Shown here: piece by piece, positions 1 through 5,867 of the stretch
Position numbering within the stretch: position 1 is the first letter of the stretch
Layout: each line of letters begins with the position of its first letter
Assembly: GCA_023461135.1 (NCBI GenBank)
Contig: JAEWNX010000118.1
Location: forward strand, 1-8,616
Length of the DNA stretch: 8,616 nucleotides
Reading direction: 5' to 3'
Source of the DNA: Pseudomonadota bacterium
Lineage (GTDB): Bacteria; Pseudomonadota; Alphaproteobacteria; Caulobacterales; Aquidulcibacteraceae
Notes under the pieces: generated by a model
Database searches by the model: none
Told to the model about the DNA's origin: nothing
Seen by the model: only the letters and a program-made list of their open reading frames with translations
Position numbers and translations under genes: made by a program

Positions 1-1
1 G

Positions 2-307
2 CACTATCTAGGGAGCTTCGCGTTCGAGGCCGGACGCCGCATCGCCATGCAAAAAGCCAAGGCTCAGCCGACCACTCCGCCGCTTTCTGATCGCCAGCTT
101 GATTGCGTCGTCCTGGCCGGCCGCGGCGAGCCCGCCCGCAAGGCGGCCAAGGCGCTCGGCATTAAACAAGACACGTTCCAAAAGCACATTCAGGAAGCCA
201 AGCAGCGCGCCGGTGTACGCAGCACTACCCAGCTTGTCGTGCGCACGTTGTTTGACGGGCGCATCGCCTTCCGCGACTTGCTCGAAGAAAAGCAGCGCTC
301 CTCCTAA
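2..307 (+). CDS. LuxR-family quorum-sensing regulator, C-terminal part (5' end outside window)
   Basis: The reading frame is open to the left edge and only the last 101 codons are visible. An internal ATG at 47 exists, but the frame continues upstream of it with HYLGSFAFEAGRRI, which resembles the end of an autoinducer-binding domain, so the gene almost certainly starts outside the window. Visible residues 28 to about 88 form a LuxR/GerE helix-turn-helix: it opens with LSDRQLDCVV, keeps the glycine of the first turn (GRGEP), and has a recognition-helix region TFQKHI followed by AGVRSTTQLV. The residue after the conserved Arg is Gln where most family members have Glu. The gene lies 60 bases upstream of an AHL synthase on the same strand, the usual luxR-luxI pairing, so the protein most likely senses the AHL made by that neighbour and binds DNA as a dimer. 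The ligand-binding half cannot be examined here. Confidence 0.88.
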   Translation, partial: HYLGSFAFEAGRRIAMQKAKAQPTTPPLSDRQLDCVVLAGRGEPARKAAKALGIKQDTFQKHIQEAKQRAGVRSTTQLVVRTLFDGRIAFRDLLEEKQRSS

Positions 308-332
308 ATTTCGGAATGGGCGCCGCGATGCG

Positions 333-362
333 CCTCCCCCACCCTCTCGCCATCAAGGGAGG
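333..362 (+). promoter_or_regulatory. Possible hairpin covering the luxI ribosome binding site
   Basis: The 60-base luxR-luxI gap contains CCTCCC at 333-338 and its exact complement GGGAGG at 357-362, separated by 18 bases. The right arm is the Shine-Dalgarno core of the synthase gene, so pairing would hide the ribosome binding site. An alternative 5-bp pairing (CCCTC 342-346 with GAGGG 359-363) uses the same bases. No recognisable lux-box palindrome is seen in this gap. Short GC-rich complementarity can arise by chance, so this is tentative. Confidence 0.25.
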
Positions 363-364
363 GG
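355..364 (+). promoter_or_regulatory. Strong Shine-Dalgarno site of the AHL synthase gene
   Basis: The purine run AAGGGAGGGG sits three bases before the ATG at 368, with its AGGGAG core about five to seven bases upstream. It fixes the start codon of the synthase gene; no other in-frame ATG lies nearby. Confidence 0.75.
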
Positions 365-367
365 CGG

Positions 368-988
368 ATGGTGCTGCAGATCGATCGCACAAACGCTAGC
401 GATTACGAAGCGCTGCTCAACGAGATGCACCGTGTTCGCAAAGCGGTGTTCGTCGACCGGCTGGGATGGGATGTGCCCGTGGTCGAGGGCGAATATGAAA
501 TCGACCAATTCGACACCGAGAACGCCGTCTACCTCATCAACATAGATGAGGCGACAGGCCAGCACCTGGCATCGGTCAGATTGCTGTCGTCGACGAAACC
601 GAACGTCCTGACCGATATCTTTGCCGCCCTGTGTCAGGGCGGACCGCCCAACAGCTCAGACACGTGGGAAATCACGCGTCTATGCACCTCACCTGGCTTG
701 CCGCGGGATGTCGCCGCGCGGGCGCGGCACAAGCTGGCCGTCGCCCTCGTCGAATACGGCTTGCTGCACGGGATCTGTCGCTACACCTGCGTCATCGAGG
801 TGCAAAACATCCCAACGCTGATTGCGCCCGGCTGGTGCTGCAATCCGCTTGGCCCTCCCAAGACCATCAACGGCGCAATGCTCGGCGCCTTTGCCCTCTC
901 CATCGTCCCGACCACGCTCGACCTCATGGTCGAACGCTGGGGCGGCTCGCTTCCTGTTCTTGAATACGCACAGCGAAAGGCCGCGTGA
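368..988 (+). CDS. luxI: Acyl-homoserine-lactone synthase (LuxI family)
   Basis: This 206-aa protein has the normal length for a LuxI-type autoinducer synthase, which joins an acyl group (from acyl-ACP or acyl-CoA) to S-adenosylmethionine to make an N-acyl-homoserine lactone in the cytoplasm. The conserved residues are all visible: R24 and F28 in HRVRKAVF, W34 in LGWDVP, E44, D46 and D49 in EIDQFD, R71 in SVRLL, F85, and E101/R104 in WEITRLC. An intact catalytic core indicates an active enzyme. The acyl or aryl group cannot be predicted from these motifs. A strong ribosome binding site precedes the ATG. The luxR-like gene lies 60 bases upstream, and a PhyH-type oxygenase gene starts 4 bases after the stop, so the synthase is probably co-transcribed with the oxygenases. 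The gene symbol denotes the family; the locus may carry another name in its organism. Confidence 0.95.
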   Translation: MVLQIDRTNASDYEALLNEMHRVRKAVFVDRLGWDVPVVEGEYEIDQFDTENAVYLINIDEATGQHLASVRLLSSTKPNVLTDIFAALCQGGPPNSSDTWEITRLCTSPGLPRDVAARARHKLAVALVEYGLLHGICRYTCVIEVQNIPTLIAPGWCCNPLGPPKTINGAMLGAFALSIVPTTLDLMVERWGGSLPVLEYAQRKAA

Positions 989-992
989 TCTC

Positions 993-1910
993 ATGCAAGC
1001 ACTTCAATGCGCACGAGAAGCTGAGCCAGAAAACGCGCTCGTCACGGAACTCAAAAGCGAGGGCTTCATTCTGCTGCGCGGCGTCGCGCCCGCCGGCTCT
1101 GTCACTCGTCTCCATGACGATTTGAAAGACCGGTTCGAGAAAACACCCTTCTGCAACGGAGACTTCTACGGGCGTCGAACCAAAAGGTTCGGCAGCTTGC
1201 TGAGACGCTCGCCGCGGGTCGCCGACTTCGTTCTGCATCCGGCCATCCTGCATCTGGCTGACGGCGTGCTCGGCCCCTATTGCGACCGCGTGCAGCTCAA
1301 TCTCACGCAAGCGTTGGAAGTTCATCCAGGAGAAGTCAGGCAGCATCCTCATCGTGATCAAGACATGTATCGCGCCCCGGCCGGCGCGGCCGAGTATCTG
1401 TTCAATGTGATGTGGCCGTTTTCTGCTTACACGCGTGAGAACGGCGCAACCCTTGTCTATCCACGCAGCAATCACGCGCCATACCAGACCGAGTACAGTC
1501 TCGATGAGGCCAAGCCGATCGAGATGGGCCCCGGCGATGCGCTTGTGTTTCTGGGCTCAATTTTGCATGGCGCCGGCGCGAATTGCTCGGATCGGCCCCG
1601 CACCGGCATGATCATTGGCTATGGCCTCGGATGGCTGAAGCCCTACGAAAACCAGTGGCTGGCGTATCCGCCGCATATAGCACGGACATTCGAGCCCGAA
1701 CTCGCGGCGCTCGTCGGCTATTGCGAGCACCGACCCAATCTCGGCAATTATGAAGGTCAATGCCCTTCGCTTCTCCTGCGCGAGGGCGTCCCGGACTTCA
1801 TTCCCGCAGCAGACAACGTCCGCGAGGAGCAGCGCGAGAGGTTGGCTCAGTTCCGCGCAACGCAAATGCGCGATCGCCTCGGCGTTGTTCCTGAGCGCGA
1901 TCATGTTTGA
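993..1910 (+). CDS. PhyH-like Fe(II)/2-oxoglutarate-dependent oxygenase, first tandem copy
   Basis: A 305-aa protein of the phytanoyl-CoA dioxygenase (PhyH) family, which uses Fe(II), O2 and 2-oxoglutarate to hydroxylate or otherwise oxidise small molecules. The iron-binding facial triad is visible as H120-x-D122 (HPHRDQDM) and distal H192 (GSILHGAGAN); R203, eleven residues on, fits the 2-oxoglutarate-binding arginine. Because the Asp of HxD is kept, a halogenase role, which needs Gly or Ala there, is unlikely. The frame is open further upstream, but the ATG at 993 is preferred: it lies 4 bases after the synthase stop, has AAAGG at 976-980 before it, and gives a protein equal in length to its neighbour. 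The stop overlaps the start of a second PhyH gene by 8 bases. The substrate is unknown; the AHL itself, its acyl precursor, or a separate metabolite are all possible. Confidence 0.9.
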   Translation: MQALQCAREAEPENALVTELKSEGFILLRGVAPAGSVTRLHDDLKDRFEKTPFCNGDFYGRRTKRFGSLLRRSPRVADFVLHPAILHLADGVLGPYCDRVQLNLTQALEVHPGEVRQHPHRDQDMYRAPAGAAEYLFNVMWPFSAYTRENGATLVYPRSNHAPYQTEYSLDEAKPIEMGPGDALVFLGSILHGAGANCSDRPRTGMIIGYGLGWLKPYENQWLAYPPHIARTFEPELAALVGYCEHRPNLGNYEGQCPSLLLREGVPDFIPAADNVREEQRERLAQFRATQMRDRLGVVPERDHV

Positions 1911-2820
1911 CGCAGCTCTCCCCTCTTTGCCGCGTGTCTCGCGTCATTCAACGGTGGATAAGGCCACGGCGAAACTGCGTGCTTCCGGCGCGCTCATCAT
2001 TGATGACGCCGCACGCGAGATCGATTTTCACGAGATCGAAGCGGAAATGGCGCCTTGGTTTGATCGCGCCTGCGCGGGGACAGGTCCATTCTTTGGCACG
2101 AACACCAAGCGGTTCAGCGGTGTTTTCGCCAAGGCGCCGGCGACCGCGCTGCTCGCCATCGAGCCTTTTGTGCTTGCTGTCGTTGAGCGTGTCCTGAAAG
2201 GCGAAGACGAAGGCCCTGCACGGTGCGACGCGATCCAGCTGAACATGACGCAAGCCATCGGCATCTGTCCGGGTCAGCGCGCGCAAGTGCTTCATCGTGA
2301 CGAAGTGATGTTTCCGTTCGAGCACGACTTCGAAGTCATGGTCAACGTGATGTGGACGATGGACCCTTGGACGGAAACCAACGGCGCCACGCGGATCGTT
2401 CCTGGCAGCAAATCATGGCCGCGCACGCGCATCGCCGAGGCGCACGAAATCGCGCCCGCCTTAGCGCCCGCTGGATCTGCGATCATTTGGCTGGGCTCCA
2501 CCATTCATGGCGGCGGCGCCAACGCGTCCGCGCATATCAGGCGTGGTCTCGCGTTCAGCTATACGCTGGGGTGGCTAGGCCAAGCCGAGCGTCTGCTGCT
2601 TTCAACGCCGCCGGAGATCGCCCGCCGGCTTCCCGAGCGCCTGCAGCGTCTCATTGGCTATCAGCTGCACCGGCCAAACCTAGGATGGGTCGAAGAACGC
2701 GATCCTATTGAATGGCTCCATGGCCGGACCGGAGAGCTGGCCTCGGCCCATGACAATCTGACGCCGATGCAAGAAGCGCTGGTCGCGTGGCGTCTCCAGC
2801 ACGAGGGGATTCCATCATGA
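1903..2820 (+). CDS. PhyH-like Fe(II)/2-oxoglutarate-dependent oxygenase, second tandem copy
   Basis: Another 305-aa PhyH-family oxygenase, paralogous to the gene just upstream. The facial triad is H131-x-D133 (LHRDEVMF) and H202 (GSTIHGGGAN), with R213/R214 as the likely 2-oxoglutarate ligand. Segments shared with the first copy include QLN-x-TQA, NVMW, NGAT, the glycine-rich run after the distal His, LGWL, PPEIAR/PPHIAR and HRPNLG. The N-terminal thirds are clearly diverged, so this is an old duplication or two recruited homologues. The ATG at 1903 is preferred because it overlaps the previous stop by 8 bases and begins just before the conserved fold; the frame is open back to 1750, but that stretch lies wholly inside the first copy. 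The 3' end overlaps the next small gene by 4 bases (ATGA). Retained catalytic residues suggest both copies are active, perhaps on successive positions of one substrate. Confidence 0.9.
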   Translation: MFDAALPSLPRVSRHSTVDKATAKLRASGALIIDDAAREIDFHEIEAEMAPWFDRACAGTGPFFGTNTKRFSGVFAKAPATALLAIEPFVLAVVERVLKGEDEGPARCDAIQLNMTQAIGICPGQRAQVLHRDEVMFPFEHDFEVMVNVMWTMDPWTETNGATRIVPGSKSWPRTRIAEAHEIAPALAPAGSAIIWLGSTIHGGGANASAHIRRGLAFSYTLGWLGQAERLLLSTPPEIARRLPERLQRLIGYQLHRPNLGWVEERDPIEWLHGRTGELASAHDNLTPMQEALVAWRLQHEGIPS

Positions 2821-3017
2821 GATTGGGCGCCAACACAACGCTTGCAACCGCCGCCAAAGCGATCGAACGCAAACTCTGCGAAGCCAGCGAACGACGTGAC
2901 GCCGAGGGCATGGATCGGTGTCTCGACATGCTGCGCGTTCTCTCGGACGTGGAGGAACTGGAATCTTCAGAGGCGGAGCGTGTCAGCCCGGACGGGAGAA
3001 ACGCGCCAGCGCCGTAA
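2817..3017 (+). CDS. Small 66-aa protein of unknown function, last gene of the quorum-sensing operon
   Basis: I do not recognise this protein. It starts at an ATG that shares ATGA with the stop of the second oxygenase gene, typical of translational coupling, and this supports it as a real gene. Residues about 8-50 are rich in Ala, Glu, Arg and Leu and should form one or two amphipathic helices; C21 and C35 are the only cysteines. The tail from about residue 50 is polar and ends in Asn-Ala-Pro-Ala-Pro. No signal peptide, transmembrane segment or DNA-binding motif is seen. It could be an accessory protein for the oxygenases, a small regulator, or, less likely, a peptide substrate for the modifying enzymes on the other strand. 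Its position is the strongest argument; function is open. Confidence 0.65.
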   Translation: MRLGANTTLATAAKAIERKLCEASERRDAEGMDRCLDMLRVLSDVEELESSEAERVSPDGRNAPAP

Positions 3018-3066
3018 AGCGCTCGGCGACCTCGGGAGAGCTGGGCACTAGGCGCGCTCCTGGGCT

Positions 3067-3474
3067 TCAGTCTTTTCGCCGCCGATCGGCGCTTCCAAGT
3101 TTTGGTTCTTTGGCCAGCGTACGCGCGATATTCGCTAGAGCGCGCCTGCCGTCGGGATTTAGGTCCGCCAACAGAACACTGAACACGGCCATCTCCGGGT
3201 CGTTTCGCACAGTCTCGCTTTCGTCTCCGCGCGTTTGCGGCAGAAGCGCCATAACCGGCACCTGGAGCGCCTCTGCAAGATCGAGCAGCGTCGGTGCAGC
3301 AACCCGGTTGACGCCCTTCTCGTACTTCTGGACTTGCTGAAAGGTTATGCCGAGCTTGCTGGCCAAAGCCTCTTGCGACATTCCGATCTCAAGCCGCCGG
3401 GCGCGAATACGGACGCCAATCTTTTTGTCCACCGGGCCGGCGGCGCGTGGATTATCAGCCATCCGCCCCGCCAT
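3067..3474 (-). CDS. XRE-family helix-turn-helix transcriptional regulator
   Basis: A 135-aa cytoplasmic DNA-binding protein with a single Cro/C1-type helix-turn-helix at about residues 18-76: IGVRIRARRLEIGMSQ, then EALASKLGITFQQVQKYE, then NRVAAPTLLDLAEAL. The C-terminal 55 residues are polar with a short helical segment (LNPDGRRALANIARTL) and no ligand-binding domain. The frame is open upstream to 3546, but the ATG at 3474 is chosen because GGAGG (complement of 3479-3483) lies four bases before it; a second in-frame ATG at 3462 lacks this. It converges on the quorum-sensing operon with 49 bases between stops, and lies downstream of the radical SAM operon on the same strand after a gap of about 390 bases, so it probably has its own promoter. 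It may regulate itself and a neighbouring operon; no target can be shown. Confidence 0.9.
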   Translation of the reverse strand: MAGRMADNPRAAGPVDKKIGVRIRARRLEIGMSQEALASKLGITFQQVQKYEKGVNRVAAPTLLDLAEALQVPVMALLPQTRGDESETVRNDPEMAVFSVLLADLNPDGRRALANIARTLAKEPKLGSADRRRKD

Positions 3475-3534
3475 CACGCCTCCAATTCTGCAACTCTGCG
3501 CCTGCTCGCTCTGAAGTGGTAGCAACCTGACCGT

Positions 3535-3546
3535 GTGAACTGTCAC
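3535..3546. promoter_or_regulatory. Short dyad GTGA-N4-TCAC upstream of the XRE gene
   Basis: GTGAACTGTCAC has perfect 4-base arms around a 4-base centre, about 60 bases before the XRE start codon. Small XRE repressors often bind short dyads in their own promoter, so this could be an autoregulatory operator. Arms of four bases are expected by chance, and no second copy was noticed. Confidence 0.2.
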
Positions 3547-3552
3547 TCAAGA

Positions 3553-3578
3553 TGCATCAGCGACTTCGGTGTCGTGCA
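3553..3578. promoter_or_regulatory. Imperfect inverted repeat with a TTCGGT loop upstream of the XRE gene
   Basis: TGCA (3553-3556) and CGAC (3561-3564) can pair with GTCG (3571-3574) and TGCA (3575-3578), leaving a four-base bulge TCAG on the left and a loop TTCGGT. There is no T-run after it, so it does not look like an intrinsic terminator. It could be an operator or an RNA hairpin in the XRE leader. The evidence is the symmetry only. Confidence 0.2.
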
Positions 3579-3863
3579 CAAGCTAGATCCGGCAGGGCCC
3601 AGTTGAGTCGGCCAATTGAAGGAATATGAAACTTTGCTTTTCAATCGCACTACACATTTGGGGTGCGAAAGGAGGGTCGCACTGAGTCCACCACCAACAG
3701 CGGAATGGTGTCTGGCGTTGTGGGACTGAGGCGTCTCGTGTCATCTCTCCCGCAGAGACGTCGACGCAATCGGCGCTCGTGAGGGTGCAGCGCAACCGGC
3801 GTCTTTGCGTGGCCGCGTCGGCGTCCGTCGTCGCCCTTTTTCATGTCAGCGCAAGCACGCGTG

Positions 3864-5867
3864 TCACAAAGGGGCGTCGGCTCGGTCGCTCCTCATGAGT
3901 AGGTCTAGTGAATCGAGTTGTCGGAATATGGCGCCTATGACGTCCCTTGGAATCTGATTTCCAGCCATGCTGTCGTTAACGTGTGTGGAGAATGCGTCGG
4001 GCGTTACGCCCTCCTGGCCAGAATACAGGATCGCCGCGGCAAGCGGATTGAGGCGGACGATTTGCGGAGCGCCAGATGCATCGGCAAAGAATGCAAACTC
4101 GCCTTCGGCCTGAGCCAATCGCCCGCTCAGTTCTCCCAGGTGATTGAATCTCTCGATCTTCACAGTCGGGTTAGTGAAATAGAGATTCGCATCCGTCACT
4201 GGCCGCGACGGCAAGCGTTTTAGCGCCCGAAGGGTGCGAAGTTCATTCTTACGTTCCTCCCAGCGGAGCCCCTCATCGATGGCGTCGTCGAGAAAGCCGC
4301 TCTCTCGACAAAATACTCGCAGAAACTGGATGTATTGACCTATCGTCCCGTAGTAACGTCGGCTCTTCGGAACGTTGTCATCGCTGTTACGCGCCTCGAT
4401 CCACCGGGTCCAACGTACGAGCAGCTCAAACGGCTCCGCACCCTTGGCCTGAACCTCCCCTATGATCTCCCGGAGTACGTTCACAATCGGAAGGTATTCC
4501 TCCGCGGTTCGAATGACGCTCACATCTACGCCGTCATAGGAACGCAAGCGCGAGTATCGCGTGAAGACGTCGAAGTGCTCCCGCATGAGCTCACAGTTTT
4601 CATCATGAGCGCCCGGCGGCTGAGGGAAATCGGCAAAGGCCGGATCAAACACGAGTTGGGGCAGGATCTGATCGAAGTGCGGGCTGCCCCGATACGGACC
4701 AAAGCCAAATAAGTGCACAGTCGTTCGGCTGTCACTTAGGTACTGATGCGCCTTGTCCAACGTTCCGCGCAGGTTCGCTTCACTCTCCCCCGGCAGCCCT
4801 ACGATAAAACCAATCGTTGCGCCAATCCCGGCGTTCAGCACCTTCTCTATAACCGCGTCAGCATCCGCCAAGTCGAGATCTTTTTTGATGCGCGCTTGCA
4901 TCGCGGCTGTGCCCGCTTCGACGCCAAAATAGATGTCGCGGCACCCTGCTTGCTTCAACCAATGAATCTGCTCGTCATCAATGGTGTCTGTTCGCGAGCT
5001 GCACGTCCACGTGACGTTTAGGTTCGCTGCGCAAAGCGCCTCGCAAAAGCGGATGACCCAGCGCCGATCGGTCGTGAACAGGTCGTGGGTGAAGTTGAAG
5101 TCCCGACGTCCATAGCAACGCTGAAAATAATCGAGCTCAGCAATGATGCGCGCGGGACTTTTGATCCGGTGGCGGCGCTTCCAATAGGGAGCGGTCACGC
5201 AGAAATTGCATTTGAACGGGCAACCACGGCCGATTTCAACCCAGAGCGCATCCTCCTCGCCGACATCGATCATAGCAAGATCGGGCATGGGCAGTGAGTC
5301 CAGATCTGCTATGAGCGCAAGCTCGTCGCTCGCGTGAATTTTTGACTGATCGCGAAATGTCAGATTGCCGACACTTTCCCTGGAGCGGCTGCCTCCAAGC
5401 GCCGTCAGAAAATCAGGAAACGCAACTTCGCCCTCGCTTCGAATAATGTAGTCGATATCGTCAAAACGTCGGATCGTTTCATAATGATTGGTTGAGGCGC
5501 ATACGCCGCCGAGCAGAGTGATAACCGACGGGTTCTGTCTCTTTAAGCTACGACAGATGCTGATGATGTGATGGTAGGAATCACATTCTGCCATGAACCC
5601 CACGACGTCCGGTTGACGTTCCAGCAGCCACGCGGCGGCGTCATCGTGAAACGCAACCTCCGTACGGATAGTGCGCGCGTTGATCGCCTTGTTGATATCT
5701 GCGATCTGGACGTCGCCGAGCCCTTTGGCGGCGCCGGCCAACGACAACAACCCCATCGGGACAAATGTCTGGGCTTGTCTCGCCAGCGACGAACTCGCAC
5801 TGCGCAAGTCTTCAGCGAGGTAGTAGCTGTGGTCCAGATGCGGGCTGGTTGCGAGCACGACTCTCAT
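3864..5867 (-). CDS. B12-binding-domain radical SAM enzyme with C-terminal PqqD-like (RRE-type) domain
   Basis: A 667-aa protein in three parts. Residues 1 to about 160 form a cobalamin-binding-type Rossmann domain (MRVVLATSP start, LLGGVCAS, RSEGEVAF); the DxHxxG motif of classical B12 proteins is not seen, as in many radical SAM relatives. Residues about 205-400 are the radical SAM core, with the [4Fe-4S] motif C216-x3-C220-x2-C223 (GCPFKCNFC) and IVGLPGE at 355-361. After a helical region, residues about 593-657 resemble PqqD: LNPLAAAILYSG, VTPDAF, then a helix ending LDSLDLL. The family uses SAM and often cobalamin for methylation or other radical chemistry on unactivated carbons; PqqD-like domains bind peptide leaders in RiPP pathways. 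The ATG at 5867 overlaps the decarboxylase stop (ATGA) and is preferred to starts further upstream. It is the last gene of the operon. The substrate and the exact reaction are unknown. Confidence 0.88.
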   Translation of the reverse strand: MRVVLATSPHLDHSYYLAEDLRSASSSLARQAQTFVPMGLLSLAGAAKGLGDVQIADINKAINARTIRTEVAFHDDAAAWLLERQPDVVGFMAECDSYHHIISICRSLKRQNPSVITLLGGVCASTNHYETIRRFDDIDYIIRSEGEVAFPDFLTALGGSRSRESVGNLTFRDQSKIHASDELALIADLDSLPMPDLAMIDVGEEDALWVEIGRGCPFKCNFCVTAPYWKRRHRIKSPARIIAELDYFQRCYGRRDFNFTHDLFTTDRRWVIRFCEALCAANLNVTWTCSSRTDTIDDEQIHWLKQAGCRDIYFGVEAGTAAMQARIKKDLDLADADAVIEKVLNAGIGATIGFIVGLPGESEANLRGTLDKAHQYLSDSRTTVHLFGFGPYRGSPHFDQILPQLVFDPAFADFPQPPGAHDENCELMREHFDVFTRYSRLRSYDGVDVSVIRTAEEYLPIVNVLREIIGEVQAKGAEPFELLVRWTRWIEARNSDDNVPKSRRYYGTIGQYIQFLRVFCRESGFLDDAIDEGLRWEERKNELRTLRALKRLPSRPVTDANLYFTNPTVKIERFNHLGELSGRLAQAEGEFAFFADASGAPQIVRLNPLAAAILYSGQEGVTPDAFSTHVNDSMAGNQIPRDVIGAIFRQLDSLDLLMRSDRADAPL

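Larger units (their letters stand above)
3475..3863. other. Non-coding interval between the radical SAM operon and the XRE gene
   Basis: About 390 bases without a convincing gene. The left part is the upstream region of the XRE gene and must carry its promoter unless it is read through from the operon to the right; I found no clear -35/-10 pair. Two dyads lie here and are listed separately. Frames of 64-70 codons on the - strand (ending at 3583 and 3650) have no ribosome binding site and composition unlike protein. On the + strand a 19-codon frame (3626-3685) follows a poorly spaced AAGGA. No intrinsic terminator with a T-run was seen after the stop at 3864. Confidence 0.6.

Noticed and set aside
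822..992. Upstream extension of the first oxygenase frame
   Set aside because: It overlaps the conserved 3' part of the AHL synthase; the ATG at 993 follows the synthase stop and matches the paralogue length.
1750..1902. Upstream extension of the second oxygenase frame
   Set aside because: It lies completely within the first oxygenase gene in another frame; the ATG at 1903 overlapping the previous stop is the natural start.
3018..3066. Bidirectional terminator between the convergent small gene and the XRE gene
   Set aside because: Only weak complementarity with mismatches (GGAGAGC against GCGCTCC) and no T-run on either strand.
3668..3676. AAAGGAGGG, a near-perfect ribosome binding site on the + strand
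   Set aside because: No ATG, GTG or TTG lies at a usable distance downstream, and only short frames follow; probably chance.
3626..3685. A + strand 19-codon frame beginning MKLCFSIALHIWG
   Set aside because: The AAGGA before it is only about two bases from the ATG, the frame is very short, and it is antisense to any radical SAM operon read-through; there is no further support.
3583..3844. Two overlapping - strand frames of 64 and 70 codons in the gap, considered as precursor-peptide genes
   Set aside because: Neither has a ribosome binding site, one starts at TTG, and the translations are Arg/Thr/Pro-rich without a leader-core pattern.
4335..4712. A 125-codon + strand frame opposite the B12-type radical SAM gene, and similar long antisense frames elsewhere
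   Set aside because: These mirror high-GC codon use of the real genes, have no recognisable domains, and lie wholly opposite well-supported coding sequence.
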